64,000 nt of DNA from JANYJZ01 sp964523395. Its GTDB lineage: Bacteria; Bacteroidota; Ignavibacteria; UBA10030; SZUA-254. Position 1 is the stretch's first letter. The number at the start of each line of letters is the position of its first letter. The notes beneath the pieces are model-generated. The model did no database searches. It had not been told where the DNA came from and worked only from the letters and a program-made list of their open reading frames with translations. The position numbers and the translations under genes were made by a program. Positions 19,362-27,319 of the stretch are shown piece by piece. The stretch is from assembly GCA_964523395.1 (NCBI GenBank), contig CAZFXS010000008.1, positions 62,001 through 126,000 of the forward strand, given 5' to 3'.

Positions 19362-21776
19362 CTACTTCTTAACCTGTTTTGATGAAGCCCGCTCTCCGCC
19401 AAACACATACGGGATTGCTTCCAGGATAGTTTCAACAGGAACAATGTTCAATCCTTCTTTGACTTTATCCTGAATTTCAACCAGATCCTTTTCATTTTCT
19501 TTTGGAATGAGAACTGTTTTCATGCCGCTCCGTTGCGCGGCAAGCAATTTTTCGTTTAGTCCGCCGATGGCAAGAACATTGCCGCGAAGGGTTATCTCTC
19601 CGGTCATCGCAACATCGTTCCTCGCCGGTTTGTTTGATGCGGCAGAGATCATAGCCATCGCCATTGTAATGCCGGCAGACGGGCCATCTTTAGAAATAGC
19701 GCCTTCCGGCAGATGAATATGAATTTCTTTCTTCTGATAAAACGTCGGCGGAACGCCAAGCTCTTTTGCGTTTGAGCGGATATAACTCAATGCAGCTTGC
19801 GCTGATTCCTTCATTACTTCGCCGAGTTTGCCCGTTAATGTCAACCGCTCATTGCCATTCATTATTGTAACATCAACATTCAGGATATCACCGCCGACAC
19901 TCGTCCACGCGAGGCCAACGACAGAACCAACACGCCGTTTTCTGTCAGCGCGCTTGTCCCTGTATTTCGTTACCCCGAGATATTCTTCGACTTTCTTTTC
20001 GTTGATGGTGACAGCTTTGGGGTGATGTTTTTTTCCGTTTTGCTGTTTGCGGAAAACAAGGTCTTTCGCGACTTTCCGGCACACGGAGGCAATTTCCCGC
20101 TCGAGATTCCTTACTCCGGCTTCCCGTGTGTATTGCTGTATAATTTTGGTGATGGCTTTGTCGTCGAAAATAACTTTTTCTTTCGTTAAACCATGCTCTG
20201 CGAGTTGTTTTGGAATAATATGCCGTTTTGCGATTTCAATTTTGTCATACTCCAGGTAACCCGGAAGCTCTATCACTTCCATTCTATCTAAAAGCGGAAG
20301 TGGAATATTGTACCGCACATTCGCAGTGGTAATAAACATCACGTGAGAGAGGTCGTAGTCGACATCAAGATAGTGGTCGTTGAACGAGGTGTTCTGTTCG
20401 GGATCAAGAACCTCGAGAAGTGCCGACGCCGGATCGCCGCGGAAGTCCATTGCCATTTTATCAACTTCGTCCATAAGAATGACCGGATTGACAACACCGG
20501 CACGCCGTAACGATTGAATCAGCTTACCGGGCATTGAGCCGATATACGTACGGCGATGGCCATGAATCTCTGCTTCATCACGGACACCACCCAATGAAAT
20601 ACGTACAAATTTTCTGCCAAGCGCTCTCGCGATGGATTTACCAAGCGATGTTTTACCGACACCGGGCGGACCGACAAAGCAAAGAATCTGCCCGCGCATT
20701 TCTTTCACAAGATTCAGTACGGCAATATGTTCGAGAATACGTTCTTTCGGTTTTTCAAGTCCGAAATGATCTTCATCCAAAATCTGTTGGACATGCTTGA
20801 TGTTAAGATCGTCTTCCGTCCGTTTGTACCAGGGAACTGCAATCATCCAGTCAAGATAATTGCGACTGACACCGAACTCAGGCGATTGCGGCGGAGTCTT
20901 TTTTAGTTTGGTGAATTCTTCCATCGCTTTGTCATGCACTTCCTTCGGCATTTTCGCCTCATCGATCTGTCGTTTCAGCTTCTCGAGTTCCGGCGGCATG
21001 ATTTCATCGGAGCCAAGCTCATCCTGCAGAACGCGGATTTGTTCCTGCAGTAAAAATTTCTTTTGCGCGCGCTGGATGCTGTCGTGAACTTTGGTATCGA
21101 TGTCTTTTTCAATTTTCAGGATGTCGAGTTCCGACGCAAGGATTTTCGCCACCTCAAAGTACTGATCTTTGATGGTGTGCCGCTGAAGTATTTTTTGTTT
21201 CACCTCAACGGTTTGCATGATGTTGGAGGCAATGTAAAACAGCTTATGCTTTGTATCGGTGATTTGTTCAAAGGAACCGAGGATATCCGCGGGGATGTTG
21301 CGGTTCAACTGGGCATACTCTGAGAACAACGACGAAGCATGTCGGATCAGCGCGTCGTTTTCCTGCGTGCTGATATACTCATCGTCGATGACTTTAATCT
21401 GAGCTTCGAGGAATTCATTGTTCGTCCCGAAAGAGACTATCGATGCATGCGCGACGCCATCGACGAGAATTTTCATCAATCCGTTGGGGAGTTTTTGTGT
21501 CTGGACAATCTTGCCGATGGTTCCATCCCAGTAGATATCGTCCTTGCCCGGATCGTCCATCGTGGAATTTTTTTGCGCGCTGAGGAAGACGTAGTTCTGG
21601 TGACTGATGGCATGCGTTGCCGCGCGGAGGGAGGAGGTTCTTCCGATCAACACCGGGTAAAGCATGTAAGGGAAAAAGACCACATCGCGTAACGGGAGGA
21701 CAGGCAATCGTTCCGGAAATTTGTCATTGGTGACGGTGCGGTCATTAGCCGCAGAATGTGACTCTTTGCGTATCAT
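19362..21776 (-). CDS. lon: ATP-dependent protease Lon
   Basis: Cytoplasmic AAA+ protease of 804 residues, close to the family norm, that degrades misfolded and regulatory proteins. The N-terminal substrate domain starts at LPVLPLRDVVFFPYMLYPV. The ATPase has Walker A GPPGVGKTSLGKS and Walker B NPVILMDEVDKM. The protease domain has the Ser in KDGPSAGITMAM and the Lys in NEKLLAAQRSGMK, forming the Ser-Lys dyad. ATG 21776 has no clear Shine-Dalgarno but is the only Met before the conserved N-terminus. A promoter at 21886-21856 is followed by a terminator-like hairpin at 21830-21803 in the leader. Confidence 0.97.
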   Translation of the reverse strand: MIRKESHSAANDRTVTNDKFPERLPVLPLRDVVFFPYMLYPVLIGRTSSLRAATHAISHQNYVFLSAQKNSTMDDPGKDDIYWDGTIGKIVQTQKLPNGLMKILVDGVAHASIVSFGTNNEFLEAQIKVIDDEYISTQENDALIRHASSLFSEYAQLNRNIPADILGSFEQITDTKHKLFYIASNIMQTVEVKQKILQRHTIKDQYFEVAKILASELDILKIEKDIDTKVHDSIQRAQKKFLLQEQIRVLQDELGSDEIMPPELEKLKRQIDEAKMPKEVHDKAMEEFTKLKKTPPQSPEFGVSRNYLDWMIAVPWYKRTEDDLNIKHVQQILDEDHFGLEKPKERILEHIAVLNLVKEMRGQILCFVGPPGVGKTSLGKSIARALGRKFVRISLGGVRDEAEIHGHRRTYIGSMPGKLIQSLRRAGVVNPVILMDEVDKMAMDFRGDPASALLEVLDPEQNTSFNDHYLDVDYDLSHVMFITTANVRYNIPLPLLDRMEVIELPGYLEYDKIEIAKRHIIPKQLAEHGLTKEKVIFDDKAITKIIQQYTREAGVRNLEREIASVCRKVAKDLVFRKQQNGKKHHPKAVTINEKKVEEYLGVTKYRDKRADRKRRVGSVVGLAWTSVGGDILNVDVTIMNGNERLTLTGKLGEVMKESAQAALSYIRSNAKELGVPPTFYQKKEIHIHLPEGAISKDGPSAGITMAMAMISAASNKPARNDVAMTGEITLRGNVLAIGGLNEKLLAAQRSGMKTVLIPKENEKDLVEIQDKVKEGLNIVPVETILEAIPYVFGGERASSKQVKK

Positions 21777-21802
21777 ATGTGTCGTTTTAAGCTATTCTAT
21801 CG

Positions 21803-21830
21803 ATAAAAAAGTCCCGAAGGGAAACGGGAC
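21803..21830 (-). terminator. Terminator-like hairpin in the lon leader (possible attenuator)
   Basis: Read on the minus strand: GTCCCG, loop TTTCCCTT, CGGGAC, then TTTTTT (21810-21805). It has the form of an intrinsic terminator. It lies between the lon promoter (21886-21856) and the lon start (21776), so lon transcripts must pass through it. Confidence 0.6.
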
Positions 21831-21855
21831 GCAAGAAGGGTGTTTCTTGACTGTA

Positions 21856-21886
21856 AAAATATACTAAGAACAACCTATGGAAGCAA
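21856..21886 (-). promoter_or_regulatory. lon: Bacteroidota-type promoter for lon
   Basis: Minus strand TTG (21886-21884), 20 nt, TATATTTT (21863-21856). The expected transcript start is near 21850, giving a leader of about 75 nt that contains the hairpin at 21830-21803. Confidence 0.65.
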
Positions 21887-21931
21887 GACGGGTGTAAACA
21901 TATCTCATTCTGTTTGTAACCTTCGTTTTGA

Positions 21932-21962
21932 TTCAACTGTTACAAATAATTTCTTATATTGG
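21932..21962 (+). promoter_or_regulatory. Possible promoter for the M14 carboxypeptidase gene
   Basis: TTC (21932-21934), 20 nt, TATATTGG (21955-21962). The spacing matches the other promoters here but both boxes deviate from consensus. It sits 31 nt before ATG 21994 and so supports that start. Confidence 0.4.
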
Positions 21963-21993
21963 TCGTCGAACAGCCATTTCGCTCTATTATTAT

Positions 21994-23130
21994 ATGAACG
22001 ATTTCACAAAACTCATTCAGAAATCATACGGCTCATTCAAGGTTAAAGATTTTACCGGCCGGAATTTCAAACCGGCGATGTTCCATTCCCTGCTCAAGGA
22101 ACTGATAAAAAAATCCGACGGTATCATCTCACTTGAGCAGGCGGGGACATCATTCGAGAGCCGTCCAATTTATCTTATCCGCGTTGGAACCGGTGCAACA
22201 AAAGTTCTCCTCTGGTCGCAGATGCACGGCGATGAATCGACCGCAACGATGGCGATTGCCGATATATTGAACTACTTCATCCTCAACCGCAATACTGATG
22301 AAGCACGAACATTGTTTTCATCATTGAGTCTGTATTTCGTCCCGATGCTGAACCCCGACGGAGCGGAACGGTTCCAGCGCCGCACGGCGCAGAACATCGA
22401 CATGAACCGCGACGCGCTCGCGCTTGTCACTCCCGAAGCGAGGCTGCTCAAACAATTACAGAACGATCTCAAGCCGGAATTCGGATTCAACCTGCACGAC
22501 CAGGAATTAAGCACCGTCAGCCAGGCAAAAGAACTGACGGCCATCGCGCTTCTCGCTCCGGCATTTAACGTGGAGAAATCAGATAATGAAGTCCGCACAA
22601 AAGCGAAACAACTCGGCGCAGTCTTTGCCTCAGCGATGCAGGAAATTATTCCGGGAAAGATGGCGCGCTACGACGACAGCTTTGAGCCGCGCGCATTCGG
22701 CGACAATATGCAAAAATGGGGGACAAGCACATTACTCGTGGAATCGGGACATTCACTGAACGATTCCGAAAAACATTTTATCCGCTCGCTCAATGTTATC
22801 GGAATACTTTCGTGCTTTCATTCAATAGCTGATAAATCGTACGGGAAAGCGAACACCACGCACTACGAACAACTTCCTTTTAATGGGAAACGCGCCTATG
22901 ATATCGTGATCAGAAATATCAGAGTGGATTATGGCGGAGGAAAAACTACAACAGCAGATTTAGGAATCTCATACCAGGTTGACACGCATTCGGAAACAAC
23001 ACCGAAACTCGTCGACCTCGGTGACCTTCATACATTCATGGGATTGAAAGAAATTGATGGGAAGGAAAAATTAATTTCATCGGCACTGCTTACTCTCGGC
23101 AGTGCGTTTGAGTGGGAGAGATTTATATAA
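21994..23130 (+). CDS. M14 family zinc carboxypeptidase
   Basis: A metallopeptidase-fold protein of about 378 residues. The frame is open further upstream, but ATG 21994 (NDFTKLIQKSYGSF) fits the family N-terminus and the promoter position. Zinc ligands are seen in SQMHGDEST (HxxE) and in the His of FGFNLHDQE. The Arg of NIDMNRDA binds the substrate carboxylate, and the general base Glu is in LLVESGHSL. All key M14 residues are therefore present. No signal peptide is evident, so action in the cytoplasm on peptides or peptidoglycan fragments is likely. The exact substrate is unknown. Confidence 0.88.
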   Translation: MNDFTKLIQKSYGSFKVKDFTGRNFKPAMFHSLLKELIKKSDGIISLEQAGTSFESRPIYLIRVGTGATKVLLWSQMHGDESTATMAIADILNYFILNRNTDEARTLFSSLSLYFVPMLNPDGAERFQRRTAQNIDMNRDALALVTPEARLLKQLQNDLKPEFGFNLHDQELSTVSQAKELTAIALLAPAFNVEKSDNEVRTKAKQLGAVFASAMQEIIPGKMARYDDSFEPRAFGDNMQKWGTSTLLVESGHSLNDSEKHFIRSLNVIGILSCFHSIADKSYGKANTTHYEQLPFNGKRAYDIVIRNIRVDYGGGKTTTADLGISYQVDTHSETTPKLVDLGDLHTFMGLKEIDGKEKLISSALLTLGSAFEWERFI

Positions 23131-23131
23131 T

Positions 23132-23161
23132 AAAAAGGTGTCGGAGTTAAACTCCGACACC
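23132..23161 (-). terminator. Intrinsic terminator for the Yip1-family gene
   Basis: Stem GGTGTCGGAG / CTCCGACACC with loop TTAAA on the plus strand (23137-23161). On the minus strand it is followed by TTTTT. It sits between the convergent M14 and Yip1 genes and would stop the leftward transcript. Confidence 0.75.
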
Positions 23162-23191
23162 CTAATTAAACTTCCGACCCCGTAATTGTTA

Positions 23192-23946
23192 TTACTTACC
23201 CCAGCCTAACAGCGAGGCGCACACAATGTAAATGATCCACAACCCGAACACCACCGCCATACTTTTGCCGGCCGGCTGTCCGGTAACTTTTGACATTCCG
23301 ACACCGACAACCGACGTCTGCCAGATGGAAAAAACACTTAACGACGCAAGAAGATTGTGGACAAAATTTCCATGCTCAAACGAATCTTTGATAAAAAAGA
23401 CCGGTCCGGGCTGAGCGTACATCGAATCCATCGAGTACATCATTAAAAGTGAAATTAACGTTCCAAGCAATCCGATAAGAAAGCTCAATCCGTATACTTC
23501 CAACAGTTTTTTTTTTACGTACCGGAATATTGCAGTATCACTTTTGAAGCAAGGAGCAGAACGAGCGGCACAAAAAAGAGTGTTGCGGTAACAATCACAA
23601 TCGTTCCGCCGATACCAAATGCCAGAAACATGCCGGGCTTCATAAATGACTCTGCCTGGTCAGCCTGTTCCTGCGTCATCTTTCCTTCCGCAACCTGCTT
23701 TTGAATAGCATCACGCTGCGGCTGCATGATCTGGTCCTGAAGCGTCTGGTTGGAAAAAAGCGCGAACGTCATCAGGATACCGACAACGATGGCAAGTATA
23801 TATGGAATAACCCATGATGTGGTTTGCACCGGAGTGGCAGCAACTTCGGTATACAGTTCCCCGGGAGCCATAAATACATTGGAAGCGCGGGTCATAAATG
23901 AGGAAATCTGGGGTGTTTCGGATGAAATTGAAGTGTTCTGTTCCAT
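23192..23946 (-). pseudogene. Yip1-family membrane protein gene split by a frameshift
   Basis: Two adjoining minus-strand frames together make one Yip1-domain protein of about 250 residues. The first (23946-23515) has an N-terminal FMTRASNVFMAPGELY motif, a TM segment and a short coiled region, and stops just after ILQYSGT. The second (23514-23192) resumes with KKKLLEVYGLSFLIGLLG, three TM segments and the end LLGWGK. They are offset by one base at 23515-23520, next to a run of ten T on the plus strand. ATG 23946 is preferred to the upstream TTG because AAGGAGA lies 7 nt before it and the promoter (23998-23968) would start transcription after the TTG. This is a genuine mutation or a homopolymer-region sequencing error. 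Yip1 proteins have no settled bacterial function. Confidence 0.7.
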
Positions 23947-23967
23947 AGCCGTCTCCTTATTTTGGGA

Positions 23968-23998
23968 CAATAATAGAGATTTGAAATGTGAATGTCAA
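23968..23998 (-). promoter_or_regulatory. Promoter for the Yip1-family gene
   Basis: Minus strand TTG (23998-23996), 20 nt, TATTATTG (23975-23968). It is divergent from the promoter at 24017-24047. Confidence 0.55.
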
Positions 23999-24016
23999 CT
24001 TTCTTTTCCCTCCCTA

Positions 24017-24047
24017 TTGATTTTATAAAATGTCTTTGTTACTTTGT
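24017..24047 (+). promoter_or_regulatory. Promoter for the TPR-EamA gene pair
   Basis: TTG (24017-24019), 20 nt, TACTTTGT (24040-24047). The leader to ATG 24157 would be about 105 nt. Confidence 0.5.
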
Positions 24048-24156
24048 TTGTGTCGATTTTTCTCTCCGAATCTCAGATTGGTTCCGTGCCTATACTAAAT
24101 GGCGGCGGGGGTATCATGCCGGAACATCATGCGGAGTTTCAGCGCGACTTATGTTC

Positions 24157-24714
24157 ATGCCAGCACTTACAGTTGACGAAATACGGCGGCGTTTCGAACT
24201 CTCCAAAGAGTTCAACGAAATCTTTGACGCGTTCCAGCAGGCTCTCTGCCAACGCCTCGAAGACATCGAACTCTACCGCCAGCTCTTCTGGAATCACTCG
24301 CTCTCACCCGATGAACTTCAGCTCTTCGGCGAAAAACTTGCCAAGGAGTTTTCTTCCATATCGTACGATGTTTATATGTGGCTCGCAAGCGTTTTTGAAG
24401 TCACGTATTCCCGTTGTGATAATTATGAGCTCGCGCTGAAATATTACCGCAAGGCCGCCGCGGTAAAGCCCTTTCAGCCGGACCCGTATCTTGATGCCGC
24501 CGATTGTTATGAACCCGACCTCAACATCCCGCCTGTTTCCGCGCTTATCGCGTTTCTGAAAGAAGGAGTGAAAACCGTCCCTGTTCCCCGCACCTTGTAT
24601 CAGAGATTATCGCATCTCTATGAGATTGCCGGGAATGATGAGATGAGCGATTTTTGCCGTCGCAAGGCGGAAGAAGGTTCACACCCTCCGACGGAAACAC
24701 CTCCCGCGCAATGA
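24157..24714 (+). CDS. Small TPR-like protein
   Basis: About 185 residues (PALTVDEIRRRFELSKEFN onwards); an in-frame ATG at 24151 is an equal alternative start. The middle has a TPR-like helix pair (NYELALKYYRKAAAVKPFQPD) with the typical A..Y...A.....P pattern, followed by LYQRLSHLYEIAGND, another likely helix repeat. It ends in a Pro/Thr tail. No enzyme motif is visible. It overlaps the EamA transporter gene by ATGA at 24711, so they are co-translated. Function unknown. Confidence 0.62.
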   Translation: MPALTVDEIRRRFELSKEFNEIFDAFQQALCQRLEDIELYRQLFWNHSLSPDELQLFGEKLAKEFSSISYDVYMWLASVFEVTYSRCDNYELALKYYRKAAAVKPFQPDPYLDAADCYEPDLNIPPVSALIAFLKEGVKTVPVPRTLYQRLSHLYEIAGNDEMSDFCRRKAEEGSHPPTETPPAQ

Positions 24715-25592
24715 CATATCTTCGCGGGTATTTTTTCATCATCCTTGCCACTCTCTTCTGGGGCTTCTCGGCTACCATTGCCAAACTGCTATTGACACAG
24801 CAGATCGATACGATTGTGCTTGTCCAGATGCGCATCACTATTTCCACAATAATTCTTCTTATCTATTTTTTTATTTTCAGGAAAGATGTTTTTCGTGTCC
24901 GCTTAAAAGATCTGTACCGTTTTGCCGCTTTGGGAATTATAGGAATAGCCGGATCCAACTTTTTTTATTACTTCACGATTAAAGAAACAAATGTCGCGAC
25001 GGCAATTTTACTCCAGTACATCGCTCCGCTGTTTGTCCTTTGTTATGCCGCCCTAACCCGCGAAGAAGAATTAACGTTCGTTAAACTTCTAGCGGGGCTC
25101 ATTTCACTTGGGGGATGTTTTCTGGCAATCGCGGGGAAAGATTTTTCCGTTCTACACATCAGTACCATAGGGTTGCTGTCCGGTTTGGCGTCGGCATTTT
25201 CGTGGGGATTTACAAACATTTCGCTCAGGCATTTGCTGAAAGATTACAACATCTGGACCGCGCTTATCTATGCCTTTATTGCCGCGACACTGTTCTGGTT
25301 GTTTATTAATCCTCCATGGAATATTATAGAGGCGCACTATTCTTCCGGTGAATGGGGAATATATGTTCTGGTTGCGATTATTTCCGTGCTTATCCCTCAC
25401 TCATGTTATTTCGCGGGAATGAAATATCTGACTCCGTCGCGAGCAATTATCACCGCGACATTTGAACCGATTGTCGCGATTGTCTCCGCATTTTTTGTGG
25501 TGGGGGAAATGCTCGCACCGGTTCAGATTGCAGGTGCGATGCTTGTTATCAGTGCAATTGCGATATTACAGTTGAAGCAGGAAAATTCTTAA
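24711..25592 (+). CDS. EamA/DMT family transporter
   Basis: A 293-residue inner-membrane protein with ten predicted hydrophobic segments arranged as two EamA repeats. The first begins FFIILATLFWGFSATIAKLLL and the second near GLLSGLASAFSWGFTNISL. The characteristic end is AIITATFEPIVAIVSAFFVVGE. Family members export amino acids, nucleotides or other metabolites; substrate is not predictable. ATG 24711 overlaps the upstream stop (ATGA) and is preferred to the longer frame starting at 24654, which would add a non-hydrophobic lead. Confidence 0.88.
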   Translation: MTYLRGYFFIILATLFWGFSATIAKLLLTQQIDTIVLVQMRITISTIILLIYFFIFRKDVFRVRLKDLYRFAALGIIGIAGSNFFYYFTIKETNVATAILLQYIAPLFVLCYAALTREEELTFVKLLAGLISLGGCFLAIAGKDFSVLHISTIGLLSGLASAFSWGFTNISLRHLLKDYNIWTALIYAFIAATLFWLFINPPWNIIEAHYSSGEWGIYVLVAIISVLIPHSCYFAGMKYLTPSRAIITATFEPIVAIVSAFFVVGEMLAPVQIAGAMLVISAIAILQLKQENS

Positions 25593-25602
25593 AATAAATT
25601 CA
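25572..25602 (+). promoter_or_regulatory. Promoter for trmH
   Basis: TTG (25572-25574, inside the end of the EamA gene), 20 nt, TAAATTCA (25595-25602). The -7 box overlaps the left end of the hairpin repeat at 25599. Confidence 0.45.
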
Positions 25603-25654
25603 CCGCGAAGACGCAGAGGGTATATCCCTGTGTACTCTGCGTCTCTGCGGTGAA
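25599..25654. repeat. Long hairpin repeat (GCAGAG family)
   Basis: Left arm TTCACCGCGAAGACGCAGAG (25599-25618) pairs with the right arm at 25635-25654 with two mismatches over 20 nt; the loop is 16 nt. No T-run follows. A related imperfect hairpin is at 26332-26436. It fills most of the 79-nt gap before trmH. Confidence 0.75.
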
Positions 25655-25671
25655 AGAATATCATAAGATAT

Positions 25672-26253
25672 ATGACCGAACGACGAAAAGAAAAAATACT
25701 TTCTGTACTTAATCACCGCCAGCCAAACCTCACAATTGTTATGGAGGATATCCACGACCCGCATAATGTCAGTGCGATGCTGCGCTCCGCGGATGCGGTT
25801 GGTGTTATGGAAGTGCAATTATTATACACTCAAGAGAAGTTCCCGCGGCTCGGAAAGAAAAGCTCCGCCAGCGCAACAAAATGGGTTAGCAGAAGAAAAT
25901 TCAGCTCGATACAGGAATGCTATGATACATTGCGGAAGGAAGGGTTTCTGATTTATGCAACGCACATGGGTGCGTCTGCAGTTTCATTATATGATCTTGA
26001 TTTGACAAAGAATGTCGCGCTGGTCTTCGGCAATGAACACCGCGGTGTTTCGGATGAAGCCGCAAAACTCGCCGACGGCAATTTCCTGATACCGATGACA
26101 GGCATGATTCAAAGCTTAAACGTCTCGGTCGCTTGCGCGGTAACGTTGTACGAGGCCTTCCGCCAGCGTTCATTGTTGCCGCCCAAAAAACGCGCGTCAC
26201 TTTCTCCAGATGCTCTCAAATCCACATTTGATGAGTGGATGAAGAAACGATAA
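25672..26253 (+). CDS. trmH: SpoU-class tRNA/rRNA 2'-O-ribose methyltransferase, TrmH-like
   Basis: A 193-residue SPOUT methyltransferase. The three SpoU motifs are in order: DIHDPHNVSAMLRSADAVGV (motif 1, catalytic Arg), VALVFGNEHRGVSDEA (motif 2) and IPMTGMIQSLNVSVACAV (motif 3, the knot that binds S-adenosylmethionine). The N-terminal RRKEKILSVLNHRQPNLTIV and the short length without a separate RNA-binding domain fit TrmH (Gm18 of tRNA) better than RlmB. The exact target is inferred from resemblance only. Confidence 0.87.
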   Translation: MTERRKEKILSVLNHRQPNLTIVMEDIHDPHNVSAMLRSADAVGVMEVQLLYTQEKFPRLGKKSSASATKWVSRRKFSSIQECYDTLRKEGFLIYATHMGASAVSLYDLDLTKNVALVFGNEHRGVSDEAAKLADGNFLIPMTGMIQSLNVSVACAVTLYEAFRQRSLLPPKKRASLSPDALKSTFDEWMKKR

Positions 26254-26283
26254 ACCACACCATCCGGCAACCTGTCACCCTGA

Positions 26284-26302
26284 GTCCCGCCTATAGCGGG
26301 AC
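26284..26302. repeat. Short palindrome GTCCCGC-CTATA-GCGGGAC
   Basis: Perfect 7-bp arms around CTATA, 31 nt after the trmH stop. No T-run follows on the plus strand, so termination is doubtful. It resembles the short GTCCC/GGGAC palindromes at 13313 and 21811. Confidence 0.45.
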
Positions 26303-26331
26303 GGGTATTGGCTCAATTTCATTAACATTTT

Positions 26332-26436
26332 TAAACGCGGAGGCGCAGAGTTCGCAGAGTATCGCAAAGCAATTTATTCTCTGCGTTTCTTTGCGGTCTC
26401 TGCTGCTCTGCGTTATTCTTTTCTTCAAACTGAGCC
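26332..26436. repeat. Long imperfect hairpin repeat, second GCAGAG-family copy
   Basis: The left half (from 26332: AACGCGGAGGCGCAGAG, then TTCGCAGAGTATCGCAAAG) pairs imperfectly with the right half, which holds CTCTGCGTTTCTTTGCGG and CTCTGCTGCTCTGCGTT. Arms are about 38 nt. It shares the repeated GCAGAG/CTCTGC words with 25599-25654. It ends about 45 nt before the hydrolase start, and a possible TTG-N20-TATTCTTT promoter (26391-26421) lies in its right arm. Confidence 0.65.
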
Positions 26437-26480
26437 TGTACCGTGATACGAAGGGTCTTTTTTAAAGATAACAATTGCCA

Positions 26481-27284
26481 ATGCTTGTAAGAATTTACGA
26501 AACAAAGGTGTATGTTGAACGGCTTGGAACCGGAAAGCCGTTGGTTCTCATCCACGGCCTCGGCACTCCCTCCGTCTGGATGCACGTTCAGCAGCAACTC
26601 TCGCAATCCTTTGATGTCGTCATCATTCATCTTCCCGGATTCGGGCTCTCTGATCCTCCGGTATCACTTCTGACAACCAAACATCACGCAAACCTCATAA
26701 AAGAAGTTCTCGATCAATTACAGATTCATAAAGTCAGCATTGGGGGAATTTCGTACGGCGGGCAGATTGCGGCTACTTTCTGTCAACTATATCCTGAACA
26801 AGTTGAACGGCTCGTTCTTATTTGCAGTTCGGGACTCATGAGCCGCTTTAGCTGTCTTCGTTTTTCTTTTCTCCGGCGTATCATTTCTTCGGCAGCCGCA
26901 TTTACTATTTTCAAAAGCAAGACACTGGTCCGATTCACAAACAGAGTATTGTATTACGACCCTCATAAACAACCTCCCGAAATAGTTTCCCAGTTTTACA
27001 ACACAATGTTGCGAAAAGAAAGAAGAGTAAGTTGGTTTCAGTGCGCATGGAATGCAGCTTATCCCGCAGAAGACTTTGCGGAAAAGCTTTCAACACTGAA
27101 TATTCCAACATTAATTTTATGGGGAAGAAATGACCGCGTTATTCACATGAAGTATGCTGATGAATTTCAACAGCGGATTAATGGATCACAGTTGAAAATT
27201 CTGGGGGAGTGTGGACACGCGTTGCCGATTGAGAAGCCGAAGGAGTTTTATGACGAGGTTAGAAAATTCTTTGGAATTGATTAG
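26481..27284 (+). CDS. alpha/beta hydrolase
   Basis: About 267 residues with an alpha/beta-hydrolase fold. Oxyanion loop: PLVLIHGLGTPS. Nucleophile elbow: IGGISYGGQIAA (Ser about 98). Acid: LILWGRNDRVIH. Base: ECGHALPIEKP. All three catalytic residues are present. ATG 26481 is preferred to the TTG six bases upstream. The natural substrate is unknown; esterase, C-C hydrolase or lipase-like activities are all possible. Confidence 0.85.
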   Translation: MLVRIYETKVYVERLGTGKPLVLIHGLGTPSVWMHVQQQLSQSFDVVIIHLPGFGLSDPPVSLLTTKHHANLIKEVLDQLQIHKVSIGGISYGGQIAATFCQLYPEQVERLVLICSSGLMSRFSCLRFSFLRRIISSAAAFTIFKSKTLVRFTNRVLYYDPHKQPPEIVSQFYNTMLRKERRVSWFQCAWNAAYPAEDFAEKLSTLNIPTLILWGRNDRVIHMKYADEFQQRINGSQLKILGECGHALPIEKPKEFYDEVRKFFGID

Positions 27285-27319
27285 CCACAAACTCTTCCTC
27301 CCAAGCGACGTATTAATTA

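Noticed and set aside
23505..23522. Programmed frameshift in the Yip1-family gene at the A10 run
   Set aside because: The stop codon is reached before the A-run, and the tandem codons before it are not slippery, so mutation or error is more likely.
23992..24156. Longer N-terminus for the TPR-like protein
   Set aside because: The extra 55 codons overlap the mapped promoter (24017-24047) and resemble no protein; ATG 24157 or 24151 fits better.
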